In this document: positions 17,387 to 24,828 of the stretch, piece by piece | How positions within the stretch are numbered: position 1 is the stretch's first letter | How the letters are laid out: the number at the start of each line of letters is the position of its first letter | NCBI GenBank assembly: GCA_021807105.1 | Contig: JAKAPL010000024.1 | Location: forward strand, 1-51,144 | DNA length: 51,144 nucleotides | Direction of reading: 5' to 3' | Source: Myxococcales bacterium | Lineage (GTDB): Bacteria; Myxococcota; Myxococcia; Myxococcales; JAKAPL01 | Position numbers and translations under genes: made by a program | The notes under the pieces: generated by a model | Database searches by the model: none | The model's input: the letters and a program-made list of their open reading frames with translations, nothing else | Told to the model about the DNA's origin: nothing

Positions 17387-18580
17387 GTGAGGAGCGAGAC
17401 CTTGGATCCCTCCCGCTGGCGACGCGCCTCCCGTCTCCCGCCCTACGTGTTCGCCGAGGTGGCCGGGTGGAGGGCCGAGGCGCTCGCCGCCGGGAGGACG
17501 GTCTTCGACTTCTCCCTCGGCAATCCGGACGGCGAACCGCCCGAGGCGGTCGTGCGGGCGCTGCGCGAGGCCGCCCGGCCCGGCCAGTTCCGCTATCCCC
17601 AGGCGAACGGCGGCCGCGAGCTGCGCGAGGCGATGGCCCGCTGGTATGGGCGCCGCTACGGCGTCGAGCTGGACCCCGAGACCGAGATCCTCCCCGTCCT
17701 GGGCGCGAAGGAGGGGATCGGCCACCTGCTGCTCGCGACGCTCGGGCCGGGCGACGCGCTCCTCACCCCCTCTCCCAGCTACCCCATCCACCGGTTCGGC
17801 GGCGAGATGGCCGGCGCGGAGGTGGTCGGCGTCGCGATCGGGCCGGGCCAGAGCTACGCGGCGAACGTCCGGCGCGCGCTCGAGCGGACGCGCTCCCGCC
17901 CCCGGGGTCTGCTCGCCTGCTTCCCGCACAACCCCACGGGCGTCACCGCCGGGGAGGGGGAGCTCGCCGATCTGCTCTCGGCCGCCCGCGAGCACGACCT
18001 CTTCCTCCTCCACGACCTCGCGTACGCGGACCTGGACTTCGCCCGCGAGCGCGCCCCGTCCGCCCTCGCGCTCCCCGGCGCCCGGGAGCGGACCGTCGAG
18101 TACTTCTCCCTCTCGAAGAGCTACCAGATGGCGGGCTTCCGCTGCGGCTTCTGCTGCGGCAACCGCGACCTCGTCGCCGCCCTCGCCCGGATCAAGAGCT
18201 ACCTCGACTACGGGATGTTCAACCCGGTCCAGGCCGCGGCCCGGGTGGCGCTCGACGAGTGCGACGACTTCCCGGCCACGGTGCGCGCCCGGATGCACGC
18301 GCGCGCCCGCGCCCTCTGCGAGGGGCTCTCGGGGGCCGGCTGGAGCGCGCCGATGCCGCGGGGGTCGATGTTCCTCTGGGCGCGCCTTCCCCCGGCCTGG
18401 GCGAGCCGGGGGAGCTGGGCCTTCTCCCGCGCCCTGTTCGACGCGACGGGCGTGGCGGTCTCCCCGGGGGCGGGCTTCGGCGAGGGGGGCGACGGCTTCG
18501 TCCGCTTCGCCCTCGTCGAGCCGGAGGAGCGGATCGCCCGCGCCTGCCAGGCCGTCGCGGCGTTCCTGCGCGAGCGATGA
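17387..18580 (+). CDS. alaC: PLP aminotransferase, AlaC-like
   Basis: 397 aa, fold-type I class I/II. The nucleotide-like HNPTG motif is at 181-185, and the PLP lysine is K244 in SLSKSYQMAGFR, with Asp/Tyr contacts in HDLAYADLDF. The wording around the lysine and KSYLDYGMFNPVQ resembles the AlaC type of alanine transaminase; LL-diaminopimelate aminotransferase is the nearest alternative. A longer frame starts at 17252 but runs through the repeated leader element, so the GTG at 17387, after GAAGG, is preferred. It lies upstream of threonine synthase with 267 bp between. Confidence 0.88.
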   Translation: MRSETLDPSRWRRASRLPPYVFAEVAGWRAEALAAGRTVFDFSLGNPDGEPPEAVVRALREAARPGQFRYPQANGGRELREAMARWYGRRYGVELDPETEILPVLGAKEGIGHLLLATLGPGDALLTPSPSYPIHRFGGEMAGAEVVGVAIGPGQSYAANVRRALERTRSRPRGLLACFPHNPTGVTAGEGELADLLSAAREHDLFLLHDLAYADLDFARERAPSALALPGARERTVEYFSLSKSYQMAGFRCGFCCGNRDLVAALARIKSYLDYGMFNPVQAAARVALDECDDFPATVRARMHARARALCEGLSGAGWSAPMPRGSMFLWARLPPAWASRGSWAFSRALFDATGVAVSPGAGFGEGGDGFVRFALVEPEERIARACQAVAAFLRER

Positions 18581-18613
18581 TGGAGCTGCGAGGCGCCGCC
18601 GAAGCCCCCCCTG

Positions 18614-18632
18614 CCGCCGCCAGGGGCGGCGG
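18614..18632 (+). terminator. Hairpin after the aminotransferase gene
   Basis: A perfect 7-bp stem CCGCCGC/GCGGCGG with loop CAGGG lies 33 nt past the stop. No U-tract follows. It precedes copy 2 of the dispersed element. Confidence 0.45.
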
Positions 18633-18657
18633 GTCGAGGGCGGCGCCGAGCGACGAA

Positions 18658-18847
18658 CTCCGGGGAGGCTCGAGCCGCGCGAAGATCCCGCGACGCGCCG
18701 ACGAAGACGAGGCGCGGCGGGGGTGCGGGGGGAGCCGGGCTCCCCTGCTGAAGGACCGCCGTGAGCCGCTCCGGACGTCGCGGCGGGGGCCCGCGGCGTG
18801 GCCGCGTCGAGCTCCCGCCCCTCGAAGGGCGCGCGGCGAGGTCCGCG
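18658..18847 (+). promoter_or_regulatory. Dispersed ~185-nt leader-like element, copy 2
   Basis: It starts with CTCCGGGGAGGCTCG and GCCGCGCGAAGATC, then GGGGGTGCGGGGGGAG, a strong hairpin GGGGAGC-CGG-GCTCCCC, the second hairpin block (GGACCGCCGTGAGCCGCTCC), ACGTCGCGGCG and a 3' block CGCCCCTCGAAGG ending just before the ATG of threonine synthase. Order and orientation are as in copies 1 and 3. Confidence 0.7.
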
Positions 18848-20182
18848 ATGACCCCTGAACCCGGGGCCGCCGTCCTCGCGTGCTCGGCCGGCTGCGCCGG
18901 CGGCTTTCCCGTCTTCGAGGCGATCTACGCCTGCCCGCGCTGCGGGGCGCTGCTGGATGTCCGCCACGACCCGGCCGCGCTCGGCCGGCGGTCCGGCGCC
19001 GAGTGGCGGGCCCTGTTCGACTCGCGCGGGCCCGCCTCCGCCTGGCCGCTCGCGAGCGGCGTCTGGGGCAAGCGCGAGTGGGTCCTCCCCGGCCTGCCCG
19101 ACGGAGACGTGGTCTCCCTCGGCGAGGGCTGGACCTCGCTCGTCCCCGCGCCGCGCGCCGGCGCCGCGCTCGGCCATGAGCGGCTCCGGGTGAAGCAATG
19201 CGGCACCTCCCACAGCGGCTCGTTCAAGGACCTGGGCATGACCGTCCTCGTCTCCGCCGTGCGCCACCGGAGGAGGGAGAGAGGGGGGCCCGCGGCCATC
19301 GCCTGCGCCTCGACCGGCGACACCTCGGCGGCCCTCGCCGCCTACTGCGCCGCCGCGGGGATCCCGTGCGCCGTCCTCCTCCCCCGCGGCCTCGTCTCCC
19401 CCGCGCAGCTCGTCCAGCCCCTCGCCCACGGCGCCCGCGTCCTCTCGCTCTCCACCGACTTCGACGGCTGCATGGGGATCGTGAAGGCGCTCGCCGCCGA
19501 GGGGACGGTCTACCTCGCGAACTCCATGAACCCGCTCCGGCTCGAGGGGCAGAAGACGGTCGCGGTCGAGCTGGCCCAGCAGCTCTCCTGGACCGTGCCC
19601 GACTGGGTCTTCCTCCCGGGCGGCAACCTCGGCAACACGGCGGCCCTCTGCGCGGGCTTCACGCTGGCGCGGGACCTCGGGCTGATCGATCGCCTCCCGC
19701 GCATCTGCGTCGCCCAGTCCGCGGCCGCCAGCCCCCTGTACGAGAGCTTCCGGCGCGGCTTTTCGAGCCTCACCCCCGTCGCCGCCGGTCCGACCGCCGC
19801 GACCGCGATCCGGATCGGCGATCCCGTCTCGGCGCCCCGCGCGCTGCGCGCCCTGCGGGCGTGCGACGGGCGGGTCGAGGAGGTCGGGGAGCGCGCTCTC
19901 GCCGAGGCCGCCCGGCTCTGCGCGCGCGCGGGCCTCTATCCCTGTCCCCAGACCGCGGTCGCCCTGGCCGCCCTGCGGCAGGCCGCCGCGGTCGGGGCGG
20001 TCCTGCCGGACGAGGAGGTCGTCGTCCTCGCCACCGCGCACGGGCTCAAGTTCACCGAGTTCGAGCTGGCCGTGGCGCGGGGGAGCCTCCCCGGCGCGCA
20101 GGAGGATGTCGAGAACGTCCCGATCGAGCTCCCCGCGGAGCTCGCGGCGGTCCGCGCGGCGATCCACGAAGGCGCGGGTTGA
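18848..20182 (+). CDS. thrC: Threonine synthase
   Basis: 444 aa, fold-type II PLP enzyme. An N-terminal zinc-like module (CSAGC...CPRCG) is typical of this ThrC subgroup. The PLP lysine is K127 in SHSGSFKDLGM, and the phosphate-binding loop is LPGGNLGNTAAL. The enzyme converts O-phosphohomoserine to threonine. The ATG at 18848 is chosen; a GTG 87 bp upstream would place coding sequence inside the repeated element. It converges with the diacylglycerol kinase-like gene across a hairpin. Confidence 0.95.
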   Translation: MTPEPGAAVLACSAGCAGGFPVFEAIYACPRCGALLDVRHDPAALGRRSGAEWRALFDSRGPASAWPLASGVWGKREWVLPGLPDGDVVSLGEGWTSLVPAPRAGAALGHERLRVKQCGTSHSGSFKDLGMTVLVSAVRHRRRERGGPAAIACASTGDTSAALAAYCAAAGIPCAVLLPRGLVSPAQLVQPLAHGARVLSLSTDFDGCMGIVKALAAEGTVYLANSMNPLRLEGQKTVAVELAQQLSWTVPDWVFLPGGNLGNTAALCAGFTLARDLGLIDRLPRICVAQSAAASPLYESFRRGFSSLTPVAAGPTAATAIRIGDPVSAPRALRALRACDGRVEEVGERALAEAARLCARAGLYPCPQTAVALAALRQAAAVGAVLPDEEVVVLATAHGLKFTEFELAVARGSLPGAQEDVENVPIELPAELAAVRAAIHEGAG

Positions 20183-20225
20183 GCGCGAGCGGCGTGGGAT
20201 CGGCCGGGGCCCGCCGCCGGTTCCC

Positions 20226-20250
20226 CCGCGCGCGAGGCCAGCGCGCGCGG
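20226..20250. terminator. Bidirectional hairpin between thrC and the kinase gene
   Basis: A perfect 8-bp stem CCGCGCGC/GCGCGCGG with a 9-nt loop lies 43 nt after the thrC stop and 37 nt after the convergent gene's stop. A weaker GAGA/TCTC hairpin follows. Confidence 0.5.
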
Positions 20251-20287
20251 CCGAGAGGGCTCTCGCCGGCCTCCGGCGGGTGGGCGC

Positions 20288-21313
20288 TTACTGCCGGAGC
20301 GACTTGTTGAAGTTGACCATCTCGACGGGCGGGCGGGCGACGCCGAAGACGACGCGCTCGCGGTAGCCCTCGGGGTCGCCGCCGATCTGGAAGGGCATCG
20401 GCCGGTCGAAGTGGACGTCGACGCGATCGCAGAGGAAGTCGGAGATCGTCTCCTCGTCGACGTACTTGCCCTTCCAGATGGACCTCAGGTTCGCGACCAC
20501 GGTCGTCGCCGCCACGTTCGCCACCCGGAGCTGCATCGTGCCGGGCTCCTTGCCCGCGAACGGGAAGAACTTGAACTGGAAGCCGAAGTTCGGGACCGTG
20601 GAGCAGCCGACGATGTTGCAGGGGCCGCGGTAGAGGACCTCGCCCCGGCCGATGGGTGGGCCGATCCGGCGGCCGCCCTCCGCGATCCGGCGGGCGGGGC
20701 TCCCCGCGTTGACGATCTCCACCTCGGCGGAGCCCTTGCCGGCGAGGTAGTAGGGGATGGTCTTCGCCGTGATGGCGACCGCGTAGCCGGGGCCTCCGGT
20801 CGTCAGGCGGCGCAGCGCGGTCCGGGCGAAGCGGCGGGAGAGATCGCTGTAGTCGTTGATGACCGCGGCGTCGATGCCGAAGCCGGCGAACGGGCAGCGC
20901 TTGCCCTCGGTCTCCACCAGGTCGAGCTTGTAGGTGCCCGGGATCTCGCCCGCCCGGGTGCGCAGGATGTCGTCGAGGATGCCGTCGCCGCGGGCCGGGG
21001 AGGCGCCGACGAAGTCCGCGACCGCGTTGCCGGTGCCGAGCTTGAGCATGCCGAAGCGCGGCACGGACTCGGGACCGCGCGCCGAGTCCATGATCTCGTT
21101 GACGAAGCCGACGAAGCTGCCGTCGCCGCCGCCGATGAAGACCGTGTCGTAGTGCCGCGCCAGGACCGCCCGGGCGATCGTCCGCGCGTCGCGCCGGTTG
21201 CGGGAGAGGAAGATGTCCTCCGGGGGGACGACGTGAGAGAGGACCCCGTGAACGCGATGGGAGACGCGCTTGGCGTTGGCGTTCAGCAGGACGGCGACGG
21301 AGGGCTCGATCAT
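20288..21313 (-). CDS. Diacylglycerol kinase-like lipid kinase
   Basis: 341 aa. The DAGK catalytic fold is shown by the ATP-binding GGGDGS (VFIGGGDGSFVGF) and the downstream GTGNAVADFVG motif. The C-terminal beta-sandwich half contains PFAGFGIDAA and later PMPFQIGGDPEGY, as expected for DgkB/YegS-type enzymes. It should phosphorylate diacylglycerol or a related lipid at the inner membrane face. Its start codon at 21313 is preceded by the 525-bp dnaK-side intergenic region; no Shine-Dalgarno is obvious. Confidence 0.88.
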   Translation of the reverse strand: MIEPSVAVLLNANAKRVSHRVHGVLSHVVPPEDIFLSRNRRDARTIARAVLARHYDTVFIGGGDGSFVGFVNEIMDSARGPESVPRFGMLKLGTGNAVADFVGASPARGDGILDDILRTRAGEIPGTYKLDLVETEGKRCPFAGFGIDAAVINDYSDLSRRFARTALRRLTTGGPGYAVAITAKTIPYYLAGKGSAEVEIVNAGSPARRIAEGGRRIGPPIGRGEVLYRGPCNIVGCSTVPNFGFQFKFFPFAGKEPGTMQLRVANVAATTVVANLRSIWKGKYVDEETISDFLCDRVDVHFDRPMPFQIGGDPEGYRERVVFGVARPPVEMVNFNKSLRQ

Positions 21314-21471
21314 GGGCTCACCCGGGCAGGGATCAATTTCGGCTCTTGGGAGTAAAGCAGGGAACATGCCAGCTTGTTTCAGGAAGTTCACGATCTTGTA
21401 ACCGCTTGAAAGGACTTGGCCTGCCGAGCGGATGCGCCCGCAAGGAGGGGCTCCGGCGCGAAACCCGGGTG

Positions 21472-21503
21472 GCGCCGCCGCGTAAGGGGCTACGCGGTGG
21501 CGC
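21472..21503. other. 13-bp-stem hairpin in the dnaK upstream region
   Basis: Arms GCGCCGCCGCGTA and TACGCGGTGGCGC pair over 13 positions with one G-U, around the loop AGGGGC. It lies about 160 nt upstream of the minus-strand lipid kinase start and about 190 nt upstream of the dnaK promoter, so it may belong to a leader RNA, an sRNA or a terminator. Confidence 0.6.
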
Positions 21504-21632
21504 GGTGCGGCATCGTAGGAGGGAAGGGCGGGGCGGGCGGGCCGGCCTCTGGCGCCAGGAAGGGCGGTGGGGGATGGAGGGGGCGATGGCCGTCCCGCCG
21601 GCCGGCCTTCCGGTTCGCCGGTGGGGAGACGC

Positions 21633-21648
21633 GGTCCCGTGCGGGACC
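21633..21648. promoter_or_regulatory. Palindrome GGTCCC-GTGC-GGGACC upstream of dnaK promoter
   Basis: A perfect inverted repeat with 6-bp arms and a 4-bp centre lies 45 bp before the -35 box. It is a possible operator for a dimeric regulator. Confidence 0.4.
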
Positions 21649-21693
21649 CGTGGGAAATCCGAAGCTCGCCTCCTCCGGTCGTAACTTTGGGAT

Positions 21694-21721
21694 TTGACAG
21701 GCCCCCCTTACCGGATATGTT
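21694..21721 (+). promoter_or_regulatory. Sigma70-type promoter of dnaK
   Basis: Consensus TTGACA at 21694-21699, a 16-nt spacer and TATGTT at 21716-21721. Transcription would start near 21728, giving a leader of about 110 nt. Confidence 0.6.
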
Positions 21722-21753
21722 GCTCACGAGTTCCGGTGGAACGGTTCGAGAGG

Positions 21754-21771
21754 CTCCCGGGTCGCCGGGAG
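21754..21771 (+). promoter_or_regulatory. Hairpin in the dnaK 5' leader
   Basis: A perfect 7-bp stem CTCCCGG/CCGGGAG with loop GTCG lies about 27 nt into the predicted transcript. It does not cover the Shine-Dalgarno (GAGGAGG just before the ATG), so it may stabilise the 5' end rather than act as a thermometer. Confidence 0.4.
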
Positions 21772-21838
21772 GGGACCGCAACCCCATCTGGAGCCCGGAG
21801 AGTTTTCTCACCCAAGGCCCGCGAGGAGGCGGCATCTC

Positions 21839-23743
21839 ATGGCGAAGGTCATCGGCATCGATCTGGGGACGACGAACAGCGTGGTCGCGGTCATGGAGGG
21901 ACGGGACCCGATCGTCATCACCAACGAGGAAGGCAGCCGCCTGACCCCTTCCGTCGTCGGCTACGTGAAGAACGGCGAGCGGGTGGTCGGCCAGGTGGCC
22001 AAGCGGCAGGCCATCACCAACCCCGAGCACACCATCTACTCGATCAAGCGGTTCATGGGCCGCCGGTACGAAGAGGTGACGGAGGAGGCCAAGCTCGTCC
22101 CGTACAAGGTCGTCCGCGGCCCCCACGGCGACGCGCGGGTCGCCATCGAGAAGGACGAGATCGCGCCCCCGGAGATCAGCGCCCAGGTCCTGCTCAAGCT
22201 CAAGCGCGCGGCCGAGAACTACCTCGGCGAGCCGGTGACCGAGGCCGTGATCACGGTGCCGGCCTACTTCAACGACAGCCAGCGGCAGGCGACCAAGGAC
22301 GCCGGGGAGATCGCCGGCCTCACGGTCAAGCGGATCGTGAACGAGCCGACCGCGGCGGCGCTCGCCTATGGCCTCGACAAGAAGAAGAACGAGAAGATCG
22401 CGGTCTACGACTTCGGCGGCGGCACCTTCGACATCTCGATCCTGGAGGTGGGCGAGAACGTCGTAGAGGTGCTCGCGACCAACGGCGACACCCACCTCGG
22501 CGGGGACAACATCGATCAGCGGATCATGGACTGGCTAATCGCCGAGTTCCGCAAGGACACCGGCATCGACGTGTCCAAGGACAAGATGGTGCTCCAGCGG
22601 CTCAAGGAGGCGGGCGAGAAGGCGAAGATCGAGCTGTCCACGACGCTCGAGACGGAGATCAACCTCCCGTTCCTGACGGCCGACGCGGCGGGCCCCAAGC
22701 ACCTCAACGTGAAGCTCTCGCGGGCGAAGCTCGAGAGCATGATGGAGGACCTCGTCCAGCGCTCGCTCGACCCGACCAAGAAGTGCCTCGCCGACGCGAA
22801 GCTCGCCGCGAACCAGATCGATGAGGTCGTGCTCGTCGGCGGCTCGACCCGGATCCCGATGGTGCAGGAGGCGGTCAAGAAGATGTTCGGCAAGGAGCCG
22901 AACCGGTCCGTCAACCCGGACGAGGTGGTGGCCGTGGGCGCGGCGGTGCAGGCGGCGGTCCTGTCCGGCGAGGTCAAGGACATCCTCCTGCTCGACGTGA
23001 CCCCGCTCTCCCTCGGCGTCGAGACGCTCGGCGGCGTGATGACCCGGCTCGTCGAGCGCAACACCACGATCCCGACCCGGCGCAGCGAGACGTTCTCGAC
23101 GGCCTCCGACAACCAGACGTCGGTGGAGATCCACGTGCTCCAGGGCGAGCGCGAGATGGCCCGCGACAACCGCAGCCTCGGCCGCTTCCACCTGGAGGGC
23201 ATTCCCCCGGCGCCGCGCGGCCTGCCGCAGATCGAGGTCACCTTCGACATCGACGCGAACGGCATCCTGAACGTCTCGGCCAAGGACAAGGCGACGGCCA
23301 AGGAACAGAAGATCGTCATCACCCACAGCTCGGGCCTCTCCAAGGACGAGGTGGGAAAGATGGTCGGGGAGGCGCAGAGCCACGAGGCCGAGGACAAGCG
23401 GCGGCGGGCGCTCATCGAGCAGAAGAACCGCGCCGAGAACCTCGCCTACCAGATGGAGAAGCTCCTGCGCGAGAACCGGGCCAAGCTGTCGGCCGACGTG
23501 GCGAAGGCCGTCGAGGACGGCGTCGCGGCGGTCCACGGGGTCAAGGATGGCGAGGACGAGGCGGCCATCCAGAAGGCGGTCGAGCAGCTCGAGGCGGCGA
23601 GCCACCGGGCCGCGGAGGAGCTCTACCGCGCCGCCGGCCCCGGCCCGGGCCCGGGAGGCGGGTCGGGAGGCGGGGAGGGCGGGGCGCCGAAGGAGAAGCC
23701 GAAGGACGGCGAGGTCGTGGACGCGGAGTTCCGCCAGGCGTAA
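21839..23743 (+). CDS. dnaK: Molecular chaperone DnaK (Hsp70)
   Basis: 634 aa, full length. The ATPase domain starts [15 protein letters not shown], with the phosphate-2 region [13 protein letters not shown] and [11 protein letters not shown]. The linker ([12 protein letters not shown]), substrate-binding beta domain and alpha lid follow. The tail is Gly/Pro-rich and ends [10 protein letters not shown], matching the DnaK C-terminal signature. It folds and disaggregates proteins with DnaJ and GrpE, neither of which is in the window. GAGGAGG precedes the ATG. A second, lid-less Hsp70 lies at 34490. Confidence 0.98.
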   Translation: MAKVIGIDLGTTNSVVAVMEGRDPIVITNEEGSRLTPSVVGYVKNGERVVGQVAKRQAITNPEHTIYSIKRFMGRRYEEVTEEAKLVPYKVVRGPHGDARVAIEKDEIAPPEISAQVLLKLKRAAENYLGEPVTEAVITVPAYFNDSQRQATKDAGEIAGLTVKRIVNEPTAAALAYGLDKKKNEKIAVYDFGGGTFDISILEVGENVVEVLATNGDTHLGGDNIDQRIMDWLIAEFRKDTGIDVSKDKMVLQRLKEAGEKAKIELSTTLETEINLPFLTADAAGPKHLNVKLSRAKLESMMEDLVQRSLDPTKKCLADAKLAANQIDEVVLVGGSTRIPMVQEAVKKMFGKEPNRSVNPDEVVAVGAAVQAAVLSGEVKDILLLDVTPLSLGVETLGGVMTRLVERNTTIPTRRSETFSTASDNQTSVEIHVLQGEREMARDNRSLGRFHLEGIPPAPRGLPQIEVTFDIDANGILNVSAKDKATAKEQKIVITHSSGLSKDEVGKMVGEAQSHEAEDKRRRALIEQKNRAENLAYQMEKLLRENRAKLSADVAKAVEDGVAAVHGVKDGEDEAAIQKAVEQLEAASHRAAEELYRAAGPGPGPGGGSGGGEGGAPKEKPKDGEVVDAEFRQA

Positions 23744-23800
23744 GGCCCGTCCGGCCACCCTGTCCCCCCTCCTGCCCTTCTCTACCGACGAGGTTTCGCC

Positions 23801-24766
23801 ATGGCGGACGTGCTGGTCACCGGGGGGACGGGATACATCGGCGGCGTGCTGGTCCGCTCGCTCGTGGAGCAGGGCCAGAAGGTGCGGGTGCTCCTGCGGC
23901 CCTGGAGCTCGCGGGCGGCGCTCGCCGGGCTCGACGTGGAGGAGTCCATCGGGGACCTCGGAGACCCCGGATCGCTCGTCCAGGCCGTGAAGGGCGTGCG
24001 GCGCGTATTCCACCTCGGCGCGACGGTGCGGCTCGATCCGTTCGCGGCCGGGAAGATGCGCCAGATCAACGTCGCCGGGACGGCCGCGCTCGCCGCCGCC
24101 GCGCGCGAGGCGGGCGTCGAGCGGCTCGTCCACGTCTCGAGCGTCGCGGCGATCGGGCTCGGGCCCAGGGAGAAGCCCTCCGACGAGGCGCACGTCTTCG
24201 ACGCGGCGGGGTACGGGCCGTACTTCACGACCAAGCACGAGGCGGAGGAGGCGGTGCAGGCCGAGGTCGCCCGGGGGCTGGACGCGGTCATCGTGAACCC
24301 GGGCAACGTCGTCGGGAGGGCGGCGGTCCCCGGGGGCTACGCGCCGATCATCCGGATGGCCGCGCGCGGGAACCCCTTCTACGCGCCAGGGGCGGCCTGC
24401 TATGTGCCGGTCGGCGACGTGGCCCTGGGCTGCCGGCTCGCGATGGAGCGCGGTCGGCGGGGCGAGCGGTACATCCTCGCCGGGGACTGCCTCACCCACC
24501 GGGAGATCCTCTCGATGATCGCGGAGGTGGCCGGGAGGAAGCCGCCGCGCTGGCCCTTGCCGGAGGGGCCGGTCCTGGCCGCGGCGCGGATCGGGGACGT
24601 GCTGGGGAAGCGCTGGCCGGCCGCGTTCGGCTTCCTGAACCGCACCTCGGCGCGCCTCCTGTTCCACGACTTCTGCGCCAGCTCGGCGAAGGCGGAGCGG
24701 GAGCTGGGCTGGCGCTGGGGTTCGGTCCGCGAGGCCATCGCGACCGAGGTGGCGGCGCTCTCCTGA
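23801..24766 (+). CDS. NAD(P)-dependent epimerase/dehydratase (extended SDR)
   Basis: 321 aa. The Rossmann motif TGGTGYIG is at the N-terminus, the catalytic Ser lies in HVSSVAAIG, and the YxxxK motif is YFTTK. The body resembles dihydroflavonol-reductase-like/HpnA-type sugar or sterol-like dehydrogenases. The exact substrate cannot be told from sequence. It follows dnaK by 57 bp on the same strand and may share its transcript; GAGG precedes the ATG. Its stop is followed immediately by the 56-nt dispersed element. Confidence 0.88.
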   Translation: MADVLVTGGTGYIGGVLVRSLVEQGQKVRVLLRPWSSRAALAGLDVEESIGDLGDPGSLVQAVKGVRRVFHLGATVRLDPFAAGKMRQINVAGTAALAAAAREAGVERLVHVSSVAAIGLGPREKPSDEAHVFDAAGYGPYFTTKHEAEEAVQAEVARGLDAVIVNPGNVVGRAAVPGGYAPIIRMAARGNPFYAPGAACYVPVGDVALGCRLAMERGRRGERYILAGDCLTHREILSMIAEVAGRKPPRWPLPEGPVLAAARIGDVLGKRWPAAFGFLNRTSARLLFHDFCASSAKAERELGWRWGSVREAIATEVAALS

Positions 24767-24822
24767 AGCCCGTGCGCTTCACGGTCCGGCTGCTGCGCCG
24801 TCCCGTGAATCAGGCGGGCTGA
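24767..24822. repeat. 56-nt intergenic element, copy 1
   Basis: It lies between convergent genes. By hand alignment it shares 46 of 56 positions with 33993-34048. The outer arms AGCCCG (24767-24772) and CGGGCT (24815-24820) enclose CACGG...CCGTG (24780-24784 with 24803-24807) and an inner GGC/GCC. A competing hairpin pairs CCGTG (24770-24774) with the same CACGG. It may act as a bidirectional terminator. Confidence 0.75.
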
Positions 24823-24828
24823 AGCCTC

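Larger units (their letters stand above)
21314..21838. other. 525-bp divergent region upstream of dnaK
   Basis: No gene is supported. It contains a 13-bp-stem hairpin (21472-21503), a perfect palindrome (21633-21648), a sigma70-type promoter (21694-21721) and a leader hairpin (21754-21771). No CIRCE element (TTAGCACTC-type inverted repeat) was seen. Confidence 0.75.

Noticed and set aside
18761-18847. Extended N-terminus of threonine synthase
   Set aside because: The extra 29 residues would be encoded by the dispersed leader element and have no family counterpart.
16535-20167. A 1,210-aa minus-strand gene
   Set aside because: It is antisense to alaC, thrC and array B, with low-complexity composition.
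21314-21838. CIRCE/HrcA operator or heat-shock sigma promoter for dnaK
   Set aside because: No TTAGCACTC-N9-GAGTGCTAA and no clear CTTGAA/CCCCAT pair. A sigma70-type promoter fits better.
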